Part shown: piece by piece, positions 35,234-46,506 of the stretch
Position numbering within the stretch: the stretch's first letter is position 1
How the letters are laid out: the number at the start of each line of letters is the position of its first letter
From: Gaiella sp.
Lineage (GTDB): Bacteria > Actinomycetota > Thermoleophilia > Gaiellales > Gaiellaceae
Reading direction: 5' to 3'
Assembly: GCA_027493885.1 (NCBI GenBank)
Contig: JAOSJZ010000001.1
Coordinates: 1,240,001 to 1,304,000 of the forward strand
DNA: 64,000 nt
The notes under the pieces: generated by a model
The model's database searches: none
The model's input: the letters and a program-made list of their open reading frames with translations, nothing else
Told to the model about the DNA's origin: nothing
Made by a program: the position numbers and the translations under genes

Positions 35234-35904
35234 GGGGCCTCACCTGCGAGCAACCGGGCCACGTGCTCGAGGTCGTCCGCGGTCGTCACCTTGACGAGCC
35301 GCGGGTCGCCCGCGACGACGGCCACGCTCCCGCCCGCCCGCTCGACGAGCGAGGCGCAGTCGGTTGCGCCGGAGATCTCTCCCGCATACGCAGCGCGCAG
35401 GCGGTCGGCGACGAAGGCCTGCGGGGTCTGGACTGCGACGAGCCCGTCCCGGTCGACGGTCTCGGCGACGAGACCGCGTTCGACCCGCTTGACCGTGTCC
35501 CCGATCGGGAGACCGGGCACGACGCCGTCGGCCCCTTCCGCGAGCCGTCCGAGCAAGCGCTCGACGACGGCCTCGCCGACGAGTGGACGCGCGGCGTCGT
35601 GGACGAGCACCACGAGCACGTCGCCGGACACCTCGTCGAGGGCGATCCGTACCGACTCGGCGCGCGTCGCGCCGCCCGTGACGACGGCGGCGACCTTGGA
35701 GGCGACGAGCTCCTCCGCGAGGAGGATCGCCGGCTCCTCCCAACCCTCCGGGGCGGCGACGACGATCGCGTCGATCCAGTCCGAGGCGTCGAGGCGCTCG
35801 AGGCTCTCCGCGAGCAGCGGACGCCCGGCGAGATTCGCGAACGCCTTCGGGCGCTCACCTCCGAGCCGCGCGCCCGAGCCCGCGGCGACGAGAATGCACC
35901 ACAC
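35230..35904 (-). CDS. ispD: 2-C-methyl-D-erythritol 4-phosphate cytidylyltransferase
   Basis: The third enzyme of the MEP pathway, joining CTP to MEP. The nucleotide-binding loop is ILVAAGSGARLGGERPKAF; VTGGATRAESVRIAL and VHDAARPLV are the other hallmark stretches, and DGLVAVQTPQAF closes the site. GTG 35904 leaves the usual six residues before AAG. An alternative GTG at 35943 would add a low-complexity leader through the hairpin at 35905-35925. It follows carD, as in many actinobacteria. Confidence 0.94.
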   Translation of the reverse strand: MWCILVAAGSGARLGGERPKAFANLAGRPLLAESLERLDASDWIDAIVVAAPEGWEEPAILLAEELVASKVAAVVTGGATRAESVRIALDEVSGDVLVVLVHDAARPLVGEAVVERLLGRLAEGADGVVPGLPIGDTVKRVERGLVAETVDRDGLVAVQTPQAFVADRLRAAYAGEISGATDCASLVERAGGSVAVVAGDPRLVKVTTADDLEHVARLLAGEAP

Positions 35905-35925
35905 GCCTCCGGCTCCGCCGGAGGC
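35905..35925 (-). promoter_or_regulatory. perfect 9-bp hairpin at the ispD start
   Basis: GCCTCCGGC/GCCGGAGGC around TCC ends directly before GTG 35904 and contains the only GGAGG near the start. It could be a second terminator after carD, a translational gate on ispD, or, if the upstream GTG is used, part of the coding region. Confidence 0.4.
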
Positions 35926-35958
35926 GCTAGACGCTCCGGTCACCGAACATGCTCGCCT

Positions 35959-35984
35959 AGCGCTTTTCGCGACGCGAAAGCGCT
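35959..35984 (-). terminator. hairpin terminator just after carD
   Basis: AGCGCTTTTCGC and GCGAAAGCGCT pair around GAC with one bulged base, 1 nt after the carD stop. The T4 tract is inside the arm rather than after it. Confidence 0.5.
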
Positions 35985-35985
35985 G

Positions 35986-36522
35986 TCAGGCGGTCGCGGT
36001 CGCCGCCGTCTTCGGCTTCGCCTTTGCCCGCTTCGGCTTCGCCGGATTGGCGAGCACCTCTTCGAGCCAGGCGTGAGCGTCGTCCTCGGAGAGGTCCTTC
36101 GCGTACATGAGCTCCGAGGCGAGGATCTTCTTCGCCTTGACGTACATCTGCTTCTCGCCCGTCGAGAGCCCCTTCTCGTGGTCGCGCAACGCGAGGTTCC
36201 GGACGACCTCCGCGAGCTCGAGGATGTCTCCGGTCTTCATCTTGTCGCGGTTGTGCTTGAAGCGGCGGTTCCAGTTCTTCGGCATTTCGGTCGACCCGCC
36301 GAGGAGGACCTTGACGACGACCTCGACCATCTCGAGGTCGATCACACCGCGAAGCCCGACCTTCTCGCAGTTGTCGACGGGCACGTTGACCGTCATCTCG
36401 TTGTGGAGGATCCGGATCGTCAGGTACTCGCGCTCCTCGCCGAGCACGACTTTGACTTCCTTCTTCTCGACCGTCCCCGCGCCGTGGTGGGGATACACGA
36501 CCTTGTCGCCGACATCGAACAC
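35986..36522 (-). CDS. carD: CarD-family transcription regulator
   Basis: A 178-residue protein that binds RNA polymerase beta and stabilises the open promoter complex. The N-terminal Tudor-like RID begins FDVGDKVVYPHHGAGTVEKKE. The C-terminal helical DNA-binding part includes EMPKNWNRRFKHNRDKMKTGD and MYVKAKKILASELMYAKDL; the Trp that wedges the -10 region is in NWNRR. A Lys/Ala/Pro-rich tail of about 20 residues ends it. It lies between radA and ispD, as in mycobacteria. Confidence 0.95.
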   Translation of the reverse strand: MFDVGDKVVYPHHGAGTVEKKEVKVVLGEEREYLTIRILHNEMTVNVPVDNCEKVGLRGVIDLEMVEVVVKVLLGGSTEMPKNWNRRFKHNRDKMKTGDILELAEVVRNLALRDHEKGLSTGEKQMYVKAKKILASELMYAKDLSEDDAHAWLEEVLANPAKPKRAKAKPKTAATATA

Positions 36523-36572
36523 GCTTCGAGCCCTCCCGTCGTCCGGTCTGGATGCGCCTGTCTCACGAAAAG

Positions 36573-36596
36573 CGCCGGCTCCTGGATCCGCCGGCG
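36573..36596 (-). terminator. intrinsic terminator after radA
   Basis: Minus-strand CGCCGGC and GCCGGCG pair around a 10-nt loop and are followed by CTTTT, 33 nt after the radA stop. Confidence 0.6.
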
Positions 36597-36629
36597 TGTG
36601 CAGGACATTCTACCGGAAGAACGGGCTCG

Positions 36630-38039
36630 TCATCGCCCATCCGGCGCCACGCGACGTGTCGTCGGTACCGCATTCTCACCCCCTTCGTCGTGCGATCGCG
36701 CAGTCTCGAGCGAGGCCTGGAGCGCCTGCCTGAGCGTCTCGACGCCGACGACGCGCGGCGTGCCTTGCCCGCCACGGGTGCCGTCGGGAGCGACGACCAC
36801 CGTGAGCCCTAGCTTGGCGCACTCCTCGAGCCTCCGTTCCGCCTGAGCGGCCGTGCGGAGCCGCCCCGTGAGCCCGAGCTCGCCGAACGCCGCGATGCCT
36901 TCCCGCAGCGGCGCCGCCCGCGCCGCCGACGCGATCGCAAGCGCGACGGCGAGGTCGGCACCGGGCTCGTCGATCCGCACGCCGCCGGCGACGTTGACGA
37001 AGACGTCTGCCGTCCCGAGCGGAACCCCGGCGTGGCGCCCGAGCACCGCGACGATCATCGCAAGACGCTTCGGGTCGACACCCGTGCCAACCCGACGGGG
37101 CATCGCGAGGTCCGTGCGGGAGACGAGCGCCTGCACCTCGAGCAGGATCGGCCGGGTTCCCTCGAGCGCGACAGCGACGGCCGCTCCCACCTCGCCCGCG
37201 CGGGTACGCCCGAACAACGTCGATGGATCCGGGACGCCGACGAGCCCCGCCGCCGTCATCTCGAAGACGCCGAGCTCGTTCGTCGACCCGAACCGGTTCT
37301 TCGCTGCACGGAGGATCCGGTGGGCGTGGTACCGGTCGCCCTCGAACTGGAGCACGCAGTCCACGAGGTGCTCGAGCACACGGGGCCCCGCCACCGCGCC
37401 GTCCTTCGTCACGTGCCCCACGAGGACGGTTGCGACGCCGCTTCGCTTCGCGACGCGAAGCAGTCGCGCAGCCGCCTCCCGCACCTGGGCGACCGAGCCG
37501 GGCGCCGAGCCCAGCTCGCTCGCATAGAGGGTCTGTACCGAGTCGATCACGCAAACGCCCGGCGCCTCCCTCTCGATCGTCGCGCAGACCGCGTCGAGCT
37601 CGGTCTCCGCGAGGATCGCGACGTCGTCGGCGCCGCCGAGCCGCTCGGCGCGAAGCCGCACCTGGGCGACGGACTCCTCCCCGGTGACGAGGAGCGCTCG
37701 CCTGCCGCTGCGCGCCACGGCCCCGAGGGCGGTCAGGAGCAGCGTGGACTTGCCGACGCCCGGCTCGCCGCCGAGCAGCACGAGGGACGCGGGGACGAGC
37801 CCTCCGCCGAGGACGCGGTCGAGCTCGGGCACGCCGGTCGAGAGCCTGGCCGCCTCTTCGACGCGGACGTCGCCGAGCCGTTCCGGGGCCCGCGGCGCGC
37901 TCCTCTCCGGCAGCCCGTCACGACCCTGCAGCTCCTCGACCAGCGTCCCGAACGCTCCGCAGCCGGGGCACTTCCCGAGCCAGCGCCCGGTGGTCGCGCC
38001 GCACTCGCTGCAGGTGAACTGAACGACGACCCTGGCCAT
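36630..38039 (-). CDS. radA: DNA repair protein RadA
   Basis: A RecA-like helicase that extends recombination intermediates, 469 residues. It has a zinc finger (FTCSECGATTGRWLGKCPGCGAF), Walker A GGEPGVGKSTLLL, a RadA-specific KNRFGS motif (RAAKNRFGSTNELGVF) and a Lon-like C-terminal domain (VFVNVAGGVRIDEPGADLAVALA). ATG 38039 was chosen from the start of the zinc finger. It lies between clpC and carD in the conserved order. Confidence 0.96.
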   Translation of the reverse strand: MARVVVQFTCSECGATTGRWLGKCPGCGAFGTLVEELQGRDGLPERSAPRAPERLGDVRVEEAARLSTGVPELDRVLGGGLVPASLVLLGGEPGVGKSTLLLTALGAVARSGRRALLVTGEESVAQVRLRAERLGGADDVAILAETELDAVCATIEREAPGVCVIDSVQTLYASELGSAPGSVAQVREAAARLLRVAKRSGVATVLVGHVTKDGAVAGPRVLEHLVDCVLQFEGDRYHAHRILRAAKNRFGSTNELGVFEMTAAGLVGVPDPSTLFGRTRAGEVGAAVAVALEGTRPILLEVQALVSRTDLAMPRRVGTGVDPKRLAMIVAVLGRHAGVPLGTADVFVNVAGGVRIDEPGADLAVALAIASAARAAPLREGIAAFGELGLTGRLRTAAQAERRLEECAKLGLTVVVAPDGTRGGQGTPRVVGVETLRQALQASLETARSHDEGGENAVPTTRRVAPDGR

Positions 38040-38170
38040 GGGGTCATCGTACGGGGCCCGTCGGACGACACGGCGTCCATCCTGGCAACAGCGCCGGAGG
38101 GCAGGCGCCACGCCGATCCTACGAGACCGTCTCGGAGCGCGCGAGACGGCAGCTCGCGCCGCGTCACGCG

Positions 38171-38212
38171 CGGTGCCGGTTGCGCCGCGGGAGCGCGGCG
38201 CAACCGGCACCG
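38171..38212 (-). terminator. perfect 19-bp hairpin after the DUF1059 gene
   Basis: Arms CGGTGCCGGTTGCGCCGCG and CGCGGCGCAACCGGCACCG pair completely around a GGAG loop, 7 nt after the stop of the gene at 38220. No T-run follows. It would halt or protect the 3' end of that transcript and shield radA from read-through. Confidence 0.6.
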
Positions 38213-38219
38213 GCCCGGA

Positions 38220-38405
38220 TCAGTCATCCGCTTCCTCGGCCATCGCGAGAATGTCTTCCCGGCTGATCTTTCCGACGAGCTCGGGGTGGTCCTCGGCGAC
38301 GTGGCGCTCGACGGCCGCCACGATCTCGTCTTCGGTGCCGGCTCGCACGATCCGGCCGCACTCGCAATTGATCACGAACCCCGTCATGCCTTGTGCTTCG
38401 CTCAT
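38220..38405 (-). CDS. DUF1059-like small protein
   Basis: A 61-residue protein: GFVINCECGRIVRAGTEDEIVAAV holds a Cys pair (C-x-C), and VERHVAEDHPELVGKISREDILAMA completes the DUF1059 pattern. Family members are small stand-alone proteins of unknown role, possibly metal-binding through Cys and His. ATG 38405 is used; ATG 38387 is possible. It ends in an acidic tail and is followed by a very strong hairpin. Confidence 0.78.
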   Translation of the reverse strand: MSEAQGMTGFVINCECGRIVRAGTEDEIVAAVERHVAEDHPELVGKISREDILAMAEEADD

Positions 38406-38461
38406 CGGCAGACTATGGACCATCACGCGCGCCGGGACGTTGCACGGGACGTGGGAGAACC

Positions 38462-39205
38462 TTGGTAGGTGGCGGCACACGCATCCAGCTCTGCGGCAGG
38501 CTCGTCGTCAGGATCGCGGGCAGTCGCGTCGAGACGGCGCTCCCGGGACGTCAGGGGCGGCTTGCGTTCGCGTTCCTGACGCTCGCCCGCCACCGGGTCG
38601 TGACGCGGAGCATGCTTGCCGACGCGCTGTGGCCGGACGAGAAGCCCGGTCTCCTGGATACGGCGCTCAACGCGATGCTCTCGAAGCTCCGCAAGGCGAT
38701 CCACCCGGCGACACTCGAAGGCCGCTCGGAGCTCCGGCTCCAGCTGCCCGATGCGTGGGTCGACGTGGAGGCGGCGCTCGAGGCGATCCACCGGGCCGAG
38801 GCAGCCGTTGCGCGCGGCGCCTGGCAGGACGCCTGGGGGCCTTCTCGGGTTGCGCTGCACATCGCGCGTCGGGGGTTCTCCCCGTGCGAGGCAGCCCCAT
38901 GGGTCGAGGAGCAGCGGCTGACGCTCGCCGAGATCGAGCACCGCGCTCTCGAGTGCATTGCGGAGTCCAGCTTGAGCCTCGGGCGCGCGGAGCACGACTC
39001 GGCCCTCCGCTCGGGCCGCGACCTGATCCGGCTCGCCCCGTTCCGGGAGAGCGGCTACCGCCTCATGATGCGCGCCCTGGCCGCGGAGGGGAACGTCGCC
39101 GAGGCGCTGCGCGTCTACGAAGGCCTCAGGGTCAGGCTCCGCGAGGAGCTGGGCGCGCCGCCGAGCACCGAGACCCTGCTGCTGCACCGGTCACTGCTCG
39201 GCTGA
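38462..39205 (+). CDS. SARP/AfsR-type regulator consisting of DNA-binding and BTAD domains only
   Basis: A 247-residue protein. An OmpR-like winged helix (residues about 5-95: GRQGRLAFAFLTLARHRVVTRSMLADALWPDE) is followed by the bacterial transcriptional activation domain with TPR-like helices (about 100-245: LIRLAPFRESGYRLMMRALAAEGNVAEALRVYEGLR given by its core). No NB-ARC ATPase or sensor follows, so it is a minimal SARP. TTG 38462 was chosen for GGGAG 5 nt upstream. It converges on the PLP lyase with a 2-nt gap; its target is unknown. Confidence 0.82.
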   Translation: MVGGGTRIQLCGRLVVRIAGSRVETALPGRQGRLAFAFLTLARHRVVTRSMLADALWPDEKPGLLDTALNAMLSKLRKAIHPATLEGRSELRLQLPDAWVDVEAALEAIHRAEAAVARGAWQDAWGPSRVALHIARRGFSPCEAAPWVEEQRLTLAEIEHRALECIAESSLSLGRAEHDSALRSGRDLIRLAPFRESGYRLMMRALAAEGNVAEALRVYEGLRVRLREELGAPPSTETLLLHRSLLG

Positions 39206-39207
39206 CG

Positions 39208-40378
39208 TCACACCTCGAGCGCAGCCGGCTTGACGGCGGCGGGGAGCGCGTTTTCGAGGTCGCGCCAGAGGTCGTCGACGTCCTCGAGCCCGACCGAGAG
39301 GCGCAACAGCCCCCTCGCCGATCCCGCTCGCGGCGCGTGCCTGCTCGTCGACGACGCGATGTGTCAGCCCTGCGGGATGCTCGATCAGGGTGTCGACGCA
39401 GCCGAGGCTGACCGCAGGCGTGATCAGCGTCACGGACGCCATGACCGCGGCCGCCGCCTCGAAGCCGCCGGCCGCCTCGAAGGCGAGCACCGAGCCCGGG
39501 CCGAGCAGCTGCCGTCCGTCCGCGACCGGGTAGTGGACGCGGGTCACGCCAGGGTGCCCCTGGAGGCGCGCGGCGAGGACCCGGGCACGCTCCTGCGCCT
39601 CGCGAACCCGGAACGGCAACGTCGGCAGGCTCCGGTGCAGCAGGTACGCCGCCAGCGGATGGAGGATCGCGCCCGTCGCGATCCGCACCTGTCGCAACCC
39701 GGCGGCCCGCTCGGCGGAGCACGAGACGACGCCGGCGACGACGTCGCCGTGGCCCGAGAGGAACTTCGTGGCGCTTTGCAGCGTGTACGCCGCCCCGTGG
39801 CGGGAGGGCTGCTGGAGGATCGGAGTCGCGAAGGTGTTGTCCACGAGGACGGGAACGTCCCCCGCGGCGACGACGACCGCTTCGATGTCGATCTGGCCGA
39901 GCGTCGGGTTCTGGGGCGTCTCGAGGACGACGAGCCCGGTGTCCTCGCGGACGGCAGGCGCGACGCCGTCGATGCCGGCGGCCCACTCGACGTCGAGCCC
40001 CAGGAGTCCCGAGGCGAGCAGGTTGTCGCTGCCGCCATAGAGCGGCCTCAGCGCGACGACGTGTCGCTTTGCGGCGCAGGTCGCGAGCAGCGTCGCCGTG
40101 AGCGCGGCCATCCCGGAGGCGAAGCACACCGCCTCCTCGGTACCGTCGAGCTCGGCCAGCGCGCGCTCGACGCGGTACACGGTCGGGTTGTGCACGCGTC
40201 CGTAGACGGGGCTCGCCGCGCACGCGGCACCCGCGGCGAGCGCGTCGACGGAGGCAACGCCGTCGCCCAGGTCGGGGAGCGGGTACGTCGTGGAAAGGTC
40301 GACCGGCGGTGCATGGACGCCGAGCACCGCGAGGTCGTCGCGTCCGGCGTGGACGGCCCGTGTCGTGCTCGGCCTCAT
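39208..40378 (-). CDS. cystathionine gamma-synthase/lyase-type PLP enzyme (frameshifted in this sequence)
   Basis: A full-length Cys/Met metabolism enzyme of trans-sulfuration type: RVHNPTVYRVERALAELDG, CFASGMAALTATLLA (cofactor phosphate), VLVDNTFATPILQQP (pyridine Asp) and lysine in QSATKFLSGHGDVVAG. The last 35 residues (LLRLSVGLEDVDDLWRDLENAL) are in another frame. Removing one base from the C5 run at 39310-39314 restores GIGEGLLRLSVG and 389 residues. ATG 40378 was chosen at the usual N-terminus (RPSTTRAVHAG). It is divergent from the CDF gene. Confidence 0.86.
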
Positions 40379-40508
40379 GGCACCACTCTCGATGCTCCTG
40401 CCTCTGCAGGCATCCGTACATTCTTCGGAGCCTGCGGTGGAAACACCCCCGACCGAAACGCTCGGCGTCGGCTCGAGCGGCGCCACCCGTCGTGCCTATC
40501 CTCCACGT

Positions 40509-41438
40509 GTGAGCCACCCGGAACACCGCCACGCCCACGGGCACGAGGACCATCGCGGAGCTTCGCGCCGTGCGCTCGCGATCGTGCTCGCGCTCACGGT
40601 GGGCTTCACCGTGGTGGAGGTCGTGGGGGGCATCCTGACCGGGAGCCTCGCGCTGCTCGCGGACGCGGGGCACATGCTCTTCGACACCGTCGCGATCGGC
40701 CTCGCGCTCGCGGCGATCGCGCTCGCGCAGCGTCCGTCGACGCCCCGCCGGAGCTTCGGCTTCCAGCGCGCCGAGATCCTCGCCGCCTTCGTCAACGGGC
40801 TGACGCTCGTGCTCGTCGGCGGGTGGATCGTGTGGGAGGCGATCCAGCGTTTCCGCGACCCGCCCGAGATCCTCGGCGGCTGGATGCTCGCCGTGGCGCT
40901 CGTGGGGCTGGCGGTGAATGCGGTCTCCGCAGGGATCCTGATGCGATCGGAGCAGGAGAGCCTCAACGTGGAGGCCGCGCTGCGCCACGTTCTCGCCGAT
41001 CTGCTCGGCTCCGCCGGCGTCCTCCTGGCGGCGGTCGTGATCCTGGCGACCGGGTGGACGGTCGTCGACCCGCTCGTCTCGCTCGGGATCGCGCTCCTGA
41101 TCGTCGCGAGCGCCTGGAGCGTCCTTCGCGACTCGACCGCGATCCTGATGGAGGAGACGCCCTCGGGCATGGACGCGGACGCGATCGCGCGCGCGATCGT
41201 CTCCGTCCCGGGCGTGACAAATGTTCATGACCTCCACGTCTGGCGGATCACGTCGGGTTTCGACGCGCTCGCCGCTCACGTGCTCGTCGGCCGCGGCGAG
41301 GATTGCCACGGCCTGCGGCGAGAGATCGAAGGGGTGCTCGCGTCGCGCTTCGGCATCACCCACACGACGCTCCAGGTCGATCACGACGCCTCGGAGGCGC
41401 TGATCGAGCTGCGCCGAGACGCGGTGCGTCCCGGCTAA
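40509..41438 (+). CDS. cation diffusion facilitator (CzcD/ZnT-like) metal efflux protein
   Basis: A 309-residue proton-coupled metal exporter. It has a His-rich start (HPEHRHAHGHEDHRG), six transmembrane helices, metal-site residues in LLADAGHMLFDTVAI (helix 2, H-x3-D) and LRHVLADLLGSAGVL (helix 5), and a cytoplasmic ferredoxin-like domain ending GITHTTLQVDHD. The H-x3-D pair in helix 2 predicts zinc or cobalt. GTG 40509 starts at the His-rich tail. It converges on the VanW gene with a 4-nt overlap. Confidence 0.9.
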   Translation: MSHPEHRHAHGHEDHRGASRRALAIVLALTVGFTVVEVVGGILTGSLALLADAGHMLFDTVAIGLALAAIALAQRPSTPRRSFGFQRAEILAAFVNGLTLVLVGGWIVWEAIQRFRDPPEILGGWMLAVALVGLAVNAVSAGILMRSEQESLNVEAALRHVLADLLGSAGVLLAAVVILATGWTVVDPLVSLGIALLIVASAWSVLRDSTAILMEETPSGMDADAIARAIVSVPGVTNVHDLHVWRITSGFDALAAHVLVGRGEDCHGLRREIEGVLASRFGITHTTLQVDHDASEALIELRRDAVRPG

Positions 41439-43249
41439 TCGGCCGCAGCCTTCGGCGGCTTCGGCTTCGGCTTCGGCGTCGGCGTCGGCGTCGGCGTCGG
41501 GTCGCCCCGAGCCTCGGGGGCAGGCCGACGCCGCGGCCCGACCTCGACGATCGCGTTCTGGGGGTCGTAGCGGACCGTGTAGCGCTCGTCCTTCACGCGC
41601 TCGGTGCCCCTCCACACCTGGCGGGTGTACTGGACGGTGAAGCCGGACTCCCCGGCCGACTGCACCGTGCTCGTCGTGCCCGGCGGGAGCGCGGCGTTGA
41701 GCGTCCGGATCGTCCGCGGCGGGACGTACGCGTAGGGCTCCCCGGTCACGGTCTCGACGCGACGTCCGAGCCTCCGCGAGTAGAACCGCACCGTGATGCC
41801 CGTGTCGGAGGCGCTCACCTTGACGAGGATCGCTGCCGGCCAGTCGTTGCGGAAGATCAGCTCCGGGCCGCCCCAGGAGACCGTCGCCTCACGGCCCATC
41901 GGGTAGCGGGAGATGTAGAACTGGTGTGCCTGGTGGGCGACGAGCTTCACGCCGGCGAAGAAGGCGGCGTTGTAGAGCGTCGTCGCGACCTGGCTGATCC
42001 CGCCCCCGACCGCGTCCTCGAGGCGCCCGTCGAAGATCTGCGGCGCCGCGACGAACCCTTTCTCGACCGTCCGCTTGCCGAGCGCCTCGTTGAGCGAGAA
42101 CGACGCGCCCGGGCGGACGATCGCCCCGTCGAGCAGCTGCGCCGCCCGCTGGATGTTCGTCACGCGCGGCTGGCAGCACGAGTAGTAGGTCGTGAACTCG
42201 GAGACGAGCTCGCGGATGTCGAGCTTCTCGGCGTCCTCCGTGGTGAGCGCGGGCAGGCTCGGCTCGAACCGCGCGAGGTGCGTCGTCGAGGTGAGGTTCG
42301 AGACGAGGGAGCGACCGATCCGCTCGACGTCCAGCTTCCGCCCGGGCCGCGACGGCACCACCTCCACGCCGGACGCCCCCACGGCGAACGTCGCGTCGCG
42401 GGGCGCGACCTCGTAGCGTCCCAGGCGAAGCCGCAGCGACGCGCCGAGGCCGGCGGGATCGAGCGAGACCGCGAGGCCGCCGTCCGCCCGGTCCGTGCGC
42501 ACGAGATCTCTGAGGCGGCGCGGTGTCAACGTGGCTTCCGCGTCGGCGAACCGCACCCGTCGCGGCCCGTCGAGCAAGCGCTCGATCCGCGCGGCGGCCG
42601 CCTCGGCTTCGGCGGTCGAGACGACCGGCCGGACGGGGACGATCCGCAGCTCGATCCGCGAGGGAAGCGTGCGCAGCCCTCTGCGCAGCGCGTGCCTGTC
42701 GACGCCGCTTCCCGGCCGCGCGGCGACGACACGGATCGACTGCCGCGCGAGGTCGACCCGGGCGTCGCGCCACGGATCGCCGAACCGCCCGTCCAGGCGG
42801 TCTGCGAGCCTCGCGACGGCGACCGGCCCGAGGCGGTAGGCGAGGTCGACGTGGGGCCCCTCACGAAGCCCGACCCGCGCGAGGACACGTTCGAGCGTCC
42901 CCTCCTCGGCCGCGCGCGCGACGGCGTCGTCCAGGAACGGCCTGGCGCGGATCTCCCGCCCGGTCGCCGCCGCGAGCTCTCCCGCCGGGCCGACGAGCCG
43001 GATCGGCCGGTCGAGACGCGCCGCCGCAGCCCGCGCGACCACGGCACGTGCTTCTGCCTCGCTCATGCCGCCGACGTCGACCCCGCCGATCGTCGCACCG
43101 CGCGCGAGCGAGCCACGCTCGAGGAGGGCGATCGCGCCGAACGCGGCGGCCGAGAGCAGCGCGAGCACCGCGACGATCGCGGCCACGACCACGGCCCGCC
43201 TGAGGCGACGCCGTGGCCGTCTGACGGTCGACAGGAAGGGGCCGGACAC
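41435..43249 (-). CDS. VanW/YoaR-like membrane-anchored cell wall protein
   Basis: A 604-residue protein with a basic N-terminus and one anchor helix (AVVVAAIVAVLALLSAAAFGA). Two PG-binding_4 repeats follow (GATIGGVDVGGMSEAEARAVV at about 50, and near 215), then the VanW domain (about 350-510: PGASFSLNEALGKRTVEKGF; GGISQVATTLYNAAFFAGV) and a G5-like strand pair before a (PT)n(PK)n tail. The latter repeat is encoded by a GTCGGC/TTCGGC microsatellite at about 41460-41505. It is likely an external peptidoglycan-associated factor; vancomycin resistance is not implied. Confidence 0.87.
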   Translation of the reverse strand: MSGPFLSTVRRPRRRLRRAVVVAAIVAVLALLSAAAFGAIALLERGSLARGATIGGVDVGGMSEAEARAVVARAAAARLDRPIRLVGPAGELAAATGREIRARPFLDDAVARAAEEGTLERVLARVGLREGPHVDLAYRLGPVAVARLADRLDGRFGDPWRDARVDLARQSIRVVAARPGSGVDRHALRRGLRTLPSRIELRIVPVRPVVSTAEAEAAAARIERLLDGPRRVRFADAEATLTPRRLRDLVRTDRADGGLAVSLDPAGLGASLRLRLGRYEVAPRDATFAVGASGVEVVPSRPGRKLDVERIGRSLVSNLTSTTHLARFEPSLPALTTEDAEKLDIRELVSEFTTYYSCCQPRVTNIQRAAQLLDGAIVRPGASFSLNEALGKRTVEKGFVAAPQIFDGRLEDAVGGGISQVATTLYNAAFFAGVKLVAHQAHQFYISRYPMGREATVSWGGPELIFRNDWPAAILVKVSASDTGITVRFYSRRLGRRVETVTGEPYAYVPPRTIRTLNAALPPGTTSTVQSAGESGFTVQYTRQVWRGTERVKDERYTVRYDPQNAIVEVGPRRRPAPEARGDPTPTPTPTPKPKPKPPKAAAD

Positions 43250-43297
43250 GGAGCATCCGACGGTAGCGGACAGGCGGGGGTGCCCCGATGGCGCCTG

Positions 43298-43747
43298 TTA
43301 CGCGAGGACCTTCACGAACAGGACCCGGTCCTCGCCGGGCCCGTCGTAGTCGCGTGCCACGCGCTCGGCCTCGAATCCGAGCGCCTCGTGGAACGCGACC
43401 GACTCCTCGTTCCCGGGCGACGTCACGCACCGGACACGTGTCCTTCCCTGGGCCTGCGCGTCTTCGCAGAACCGCTCGTAGAGCTGCCGCCCGAGCCCTT
43501 CGCCGCGGTGCTCCGGTGCGACGCCGACGAAGTGGACGTACGCCTCCTCGGGGTCGGTCTGCGAGAGGAAGCCGATCAGGAATCCGGCGAGCTGGCCGTC
43601 GTCGTCGTCGACGACGTAGCTCGTCCCCTCGAAGTGGACGAAGAAGAGCCGCGGCAGCATCGGCGCCATCTCGCGCCCGTCCCACCACGCGTTGACACGC
43701 CCGATGACACGGCCGTAGTCGGCAGGCTCGGCATGCCGGATCTTCAC
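43298..43747 (-). CDS. GNAT family N-acetyltransferase
   Basis: A 149-residue single-domain acetyltransferase: IRHAEPADYGRVIGRVNAWW at the start, motif A in YVHFVGVAPEHRGEGLGRQLYERF and motif B in TSPGNEESVAFHEALGF. The GTG start at 43747 begins VKIRHAEPADY, the usual entry. It resembles ribosomal-protein or small-amine acetyltransferases; substrate unknown. It follows clpC by 107 nt on the same strand. Confidence 0.88.
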   Translation of the reverse strand: MKIRHAEPADYGRVIGRVNAWWDGREMAPMLPRLFFVHFEGTSYVVDDDDGQLAGFLIGFLSQTDPEEAYVHFVGVAPEHRGEGLGRQLYERFCEDAQAQGRTRVRCVTSPGNEESVAFHEALGFEAERVARDYDGPGEDRVLFVKVLA

Positions 43748-43854
43748 CGAGGCAAGCCTATGCGGTTGCGAGCCAGGCCGCGCTCCGTGGCATCGGCCAA
43801 GCGGTGATCCGCCCCGCAGCGGCCGCCGAGGACGGTGAGCGGGGGAGGCGCTCG

Positions 43855-46380
<2,526 letters not shown>

Positions 46381-46506
46381 GGCTGCCTCGACCCTCCTTT
46401 CCGCGTGATCCGGAGTCTGCGCTGCCGCCGGCTCCAGGTCGAAGGCACCACTGATCGTACCCGACGCCCGTGGCCTCGCCGGCCAGGCCGGTAGCGTTCC
46501 GGCGCG

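Noticed and set aside
41455-41510. Tandem GTCGGC/TTCGGC array as a CRISPR or regulatory repeat
   Set aside because: It encodes the (PT)n(PK)n tail of the VanW protein in frame; units are 6 nt and there are no spacers.
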